Assembly (NCBI RefSeq): GCF_009363075.1 | Contig: NZ_CP045293.1 | Location: 372,001-436,000 of the forward strand | Length of the DNA: 64,000 bases | Origin: Paenibacillus guangzhouensis | GTDB taxonomy: Bacteria > Bacillota > Bacilli > Paenibacillales > Paenibacillaceae | Reading direction: 5' to 3' | Shown here: one piece after another, positions 61,346-64,000 of the stretch | Position numbering within the stretch: position 1 is the stretch's first letter | Layout: the number at the start of each line of letters is the position of its first letter | The notes under the pieces: generated by a model | Databases searched by the model: none | What the model was told of the DNA's origin: nothing | Seen by the model: only the letters and a program-made list of their open reading frames with translations | Made by a program: the position numbers and the translations under genes

Positions 61346-62779
61346 ATGCGGAAAAGGGTTGGCTTATTATTAGTCATGATTCTTATAATGGGGTTGATTG
61401 GATTAAGTAAATATTTCATTTCAATGCATGACCGGCCAGCACCCACAACCGATTCTTTAGCCGATTTTAATAATAAGGAATTAAGCATTGCCGTATTTCA
61501 AGGCGGATATGGTCCTGAATATTGGGAAGAAGTTATCGCGATGTTTGAGAAAGCTTATCCGGGCGTGAAAGTCAATTTGACGATCAGTCCTCGAATCGCC
61601 GATGTCATCAGGCCACAGTTAGTCGCGGGTAACCCGCCCGATTTTTTAGCGATTATGGATACGGAGCAAAGTGGGCTAATCGACTCCTTAGTGAAGGAAA
61701 AAGCTTTGTTAGACATTACGGATGTTTTTGAGAGCAAAGCATTGGACAAGAACCAGCTGCTGAAGGATATGGTTCTTCCAGGCATGTTGGAGAGCACCAG
61801 ATTTTCCCCTTACCAAGACGGAAGAATCTATATGGCGCCATTTAATGCCGGGCCGATGGGGTTGATTTACAATAAAAATTTGTTTCGGGAAAAAGGGTGG
61901 AAGCTGCCGGAAACATGGGATGAATTCTTCGCATTGGAGAAGGAATTGAAGAAGGAAGAGAATGATGTTGTCGATGAGCATGGCAACAAGAAGAAGAGGG
62001 CCTTATTCACCTATCAAGGCATTTATCCCAATTACCTGGAGGAAATCATGTATCCATCCATTGCGAATGCGGGGGGCATGGACCATCTTAAACGCATTTT
62101 CGCCTATGAACCGGGTTCTTTCAAGACAAAAGAGGTAAAGAAGGTGCTCGATACATTCGCCAAGATTGGTACGAAAGGTTATTTAATGAACGGTACGGTA
62201 GCCTTGAACCATACGCAGTCACAGACCGATATGATGCTGGGGAAAGCTGTATTTATTGTCAATGCAACCTGGATGGAGAATGAAATGAAGAATTCGCCTC
62301 GAGAACCGGGCTTTGAATTCGGCATGATACCCGTTCCTGTATTTAATAAAGGGGATCAACGATATATTCTTACAAGCTACGAGCAATTTTCGATCCCAGC
62401 AAGGGCCAAAAATCCGGAGCTTGCCAAGACATTCCTGAAATTTCTGTACACCGATGCCTCCGTTAAACTATTTGCTGAGAAATCGAATGGGGTATATGCG
62501 CTTAAGGATGCCAAAGAGCTTTCCAAACCTTATTTATCGCCGGGCGTATATGAAATGTTCAGCGCGTATGATGGCGCAACGACGATTCTGCAAGATTGGA
62601 AGGCGCTTCCGAAGGGTTCGGATATCGATATGAAGACAGAATTGTTCAAGAAGACGATGACTCCGATCATGACGGGGAAGATGACGACGGATGAATGGAT
62701 GGATAATGTCGAGAAGGTCTTTCGAAAAGCGCAAGCTGAGATGGCAGCTGGAAAACAAGAAGTGTCCCCCACGTCATAG
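61346..62779 (+). CDS. Membrane-anchored solute-binding-like protein without lipobox
   Basis: A 477-residue protein with the family 1 binding fold ('FEKAYPGVKVNLTI', 'LIYNKNLFREKGWKLPETWDEFF', 'YEQFSIPARAKNPELAKTFLKFLY'). It is related to the lipoprotein at 59732, but its N-terminus is an uncleaved-looking helix ('VGLLLVMILIMGLIGLSKYF') with no cysteine. ATG 61346 is preferred over GTG 61337, which lies on the AGGAG site. It is divergent from the importer and adjacent to a YesN-type regulator. The membrane tether and position suggest a ligand-sensing partner of a histidine kinase rather than a transport subunit (inference). Confidence 0.9.
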   Translation: MRKRVGLLLVMILIMGLIGLSKYFISMHDRPAPTTDSLADFNNKELSIAVFQGGYGPEYWEEVIAMFEKAYPGVKVNLTISPRIADVIRPQLVAGNPPDFLAIMDTEQSGLIDSLVKEKALLDITDVFESKALDKNQLLKDMVLPGMLESTRFSPYQDGRIYMAPFNAGPMGLIYNKNLFREKGWKLPETWDEFFALEKELKKEENDVVDEHGNKKKRALFTYQGIYPNYLEEIMYPSIANAGGMDHLKRIFAYEPGSFKTKEVKKVLDTFAKIGTKGYLMNGTVALNHTQSQTDMMLGKAVFIVNATWMENEMKNSPREPGFEFGMIPVPVFNKGDQRYILTSYEQFSIPARAKNPELAKTFLKFLYTDASVKLFAEKSNGVYALKDAKELSKPYLSPGVYEMFSAYDGATTILQDWKALPKGSDIDMKTELFKKTMTPIMTGKMTTDEWMDNVEKVFRKAQAEMAAGKQEVSPTS

Positions 62780-62800
62780 TGACACAGGGGACGCTTTTTT
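62763..62800 (+). terminator. Terminator overlapping the end of the 61346 gene
   Basis: GTCCCC (62764-62769) pairs with GGGGAC (62787-62792), with an inner GTCA/TGAC stem, followed by TTTTTT. The stop codon (62777-62779) lies in the loop, so the hairpin includes the last codons. Confidence 0.85.
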
Positions 62801-62802
62801 AT

Positions 62803-64000
62803 TTAGCTATTTCTTTTGGACTCGAATTGTCTAGGTTTATATTCGGAAGGCGAAATGCCGAAATGCTTCTTGAATAATCGGTTGAAGTAGAATTGATCGC
62901 TAATCCCGACCATAGCGGAGATCTCCTTCATATAATTGCTGCCCTGCATAATTAGCTCTGCGGCTTTATTCATTCTTACATTGTTGATATAGGTAATCAG
63001 GCTCGTCCCGACTTGTTCCTTAAACACGCGGCACAAATAATTTTCGCTGAAATTCACATGATCCGCGATCATTTCGAGCGTAATTTTATCTTGATAATGC
63101 GATTCGATATAATGAATAACGTCTTGTACTTCTTTTTTTAATATTGGCAGGGTGGAGACTTCCGACGATAAAGTTAAGCATTCGAACGCTTGCCATGTGG
63201 CTGTCAATAGCGCATCCATTGTCTTGCATTTGGCTATTTTTTTTCGATGGTGTTCATATTGTTCTGCGTCATGGACTTGAATTCTGCTCTCGCTTAATGG
63301 AATATAATCGAGGCACTTCATCATAAATTCTTTGACGGTATCCGGGTGAATTTGGTTACGCTTACATTTCTCAGCCAATGACTCAAGCTTATTTTTGATC
63401 GAATCTTTGCCATCCTTATGCCACTGCTGAATGATGGATATCGAGTAATCCACGTAGTTTGTTTGCCCCATCTCTAACGCAAATTTGATTACGCTTACAT
63501 CAATCGCATGAAGATGATCATAAAAATTGATATTTAAGGCGTCCGTACATGCCCAATATTTCCGTCTTGCTTCATCATAGCCAACAATTTCTTGCGTATA
63601 GACAATAATCGGCTCTAATGAAATATACATTTCGATTAATTTGCGAATTTTGTTCATGAAATCGATCGGTTCCATCCGATGATTCTTTAGCTGCTGCGTG
63701 GAAATCAACGCAATAATACTGTTGGCTTCAACTTGAAATACCTCGATATCGTTGACCGTCTCAATGAGGTTGAGGATCGTATTCTCTATAAATGCAGCCG
63801 AAATATCGCTTTTTGCACGATGATCATCGGAAGGGTCCAAATCAAACGTGATATAGAACAGATAACAGGGGGTATCCCTTAAATGCAGTGCGATTTGTTT
63901 GTTTTGCAGAAAATGATTGATATCATAATACGTATCCGTAAAGTAATCTTTTAAAACGGAATTCTTGACGCTCTTCAGGTTGTTGCGCAGAAATTGGTCC
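62803..64000 (-). CDS. YesN-type regulator with AraC output domain (5' end outside window)
   Basis: The frame is open through the window end (upstream residues read 'DQFLRNNLKSVKNSVLKDYF' and onward), so the TTG at 63840 is internal and at least 398 codons are visible. The C-terminal ~100 residues are an AraC domain ('HVNFSENYLCRVFKEQVG', 'VGISDQFYFNRLFKKHFGISPSEYKP'). The preceding ~300 residues look like the helical linker of YesN response regulators. The receiver domain would lie beyond position 64000, and a partner kinase probably too. It is convergent with the membrane-anchored binding-like protein and probably controls the fourth importer. Confidence 0.9.
   Translation of the reverse strand, partial: DQFLRNNLKSVKNSVLKDYFTDTYYDINHFLQNKQIALHLRDTPCYLFYITFDLDPSDDHRAKSDISAAFIENTILNLIETVNDIEVFQVEANSIIALISTQQLKNHRMEPIDFMNKIRKLIEMYISLEPIIVYTQEIVGYDEARRKYWACTDALNINFYDHLHAIDVSVIKFALEMGQTNYVDYSISIIQQWHKDGKDSIKNKLESLAEKCKRNQIHPDTVKEFMMKCLDYIPLSESRIQVHDAEQYEHHRKKIAKCKTMDALLTATWQAFECLTLSSEVSTLPILKKEVQDVIHYIESHYQDKITLEMIADHVNFSENYLCRVFKEQVGTSLITYINNVRMNKAAELIMQGSNYMKEISAMVGISDQFYFNRLFKKHFGISPSEYKPRQFESKRNS

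Noticed and set aside
1-64000. CRISPR arrays, rRNA and tRNA genes
   Set aside because: No regularly spaced repeat array and no recognisable tRNA or rRNA sequence was seen on either strand.

Overview
The window looks like a chromosomal segment of a Paenibacillus-type bacterium (Bacillales). The evidence is repeated LplB/LplC-type sugar permeases with 500-residue lipoprotein binding proteins, YesM/YesN-type two-component systems with AraC-type output, giant secreted enzymes ending in three S-layer homology (SLH) repeats, AGGAGG-type ribosome binding sites and U-tract terminators. No rRNA, tRNA or CRISPR array was seen. None of the four ABC importers carries its own ATPase gene, so a shared MsmX-type ATPase elsewhere is presumed.

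Region 1 (1-21,705) is a glycan-utilisation locus: the end of an AraC-type regulator, an ABC importer (two permeases and a lipoprotein), an SGNH esterase, a GH110-type alpha-1,3-galactosidase, two GH95 alpha-L-fucosidase-type enzymes, a clan GH-D alpha-galactosidase-like enzyme, a YesN regulator and a 1616-residue SLH-anchored paralogue of the galactosidase with three carbohydrate-binding modules. The secreted enzyme would start digestion at the cell surface. The importer would take up fragments, and the enzymes lacking signal peptides would finish them inside. The linkages suggest a glycan carrying terminal alpha-galactose and alpha-fucose. Region 2 (21,937-27,540) has a YesM kinase divergent from a second importer.

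Region 3 (about 27,700-33,450) is visibly AT-rich and looks like an insertion or decay zone: a three-gene operon (GAF-PAS-GGDEF-EAL protein, thiamine-diphosphate enzyme, carboxymuconolactone-decarboxylase-like protein) lies between broken genes. These are a sigma-K-like fragment on one side and AraC, KDG kinase, KDPG aldolase and ROK-kinase fragments on the other.

Region 4 (33,785-49,164): a lipoprotein is translationally coupled to a YesM/YesN pair, followed by a third importer, a MITE-like repeat, a second lipoprotein, a 1549-residue SLH protein with a GHL10-like barrel, and a convergent FAD oxidoreductase.

Region 5 (49,379-50,576) is an adenine-type purine riboswitch with its terminator upstream of an adenosine/adenine deaminase. 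Region 6 (50,669-57,480, minus strand) is a cell-surface glycosylation operon (GT-C membrane enzyme, GT2, DUF2304, SMR-like flippase, secreted protein) next to an OmpR-type two-component system. Both promoter regions carry the same direct-repeat operator, so the system probably controls the operon.

Region 7 (57,654-64,000) is a fourth importer with a 59-residue membrane protein, a terminator-like attenuator between binding protein and permeases, a divergent membrane-anchored binding protein without a lipobox, and a partial YesN regulator running off the window end.
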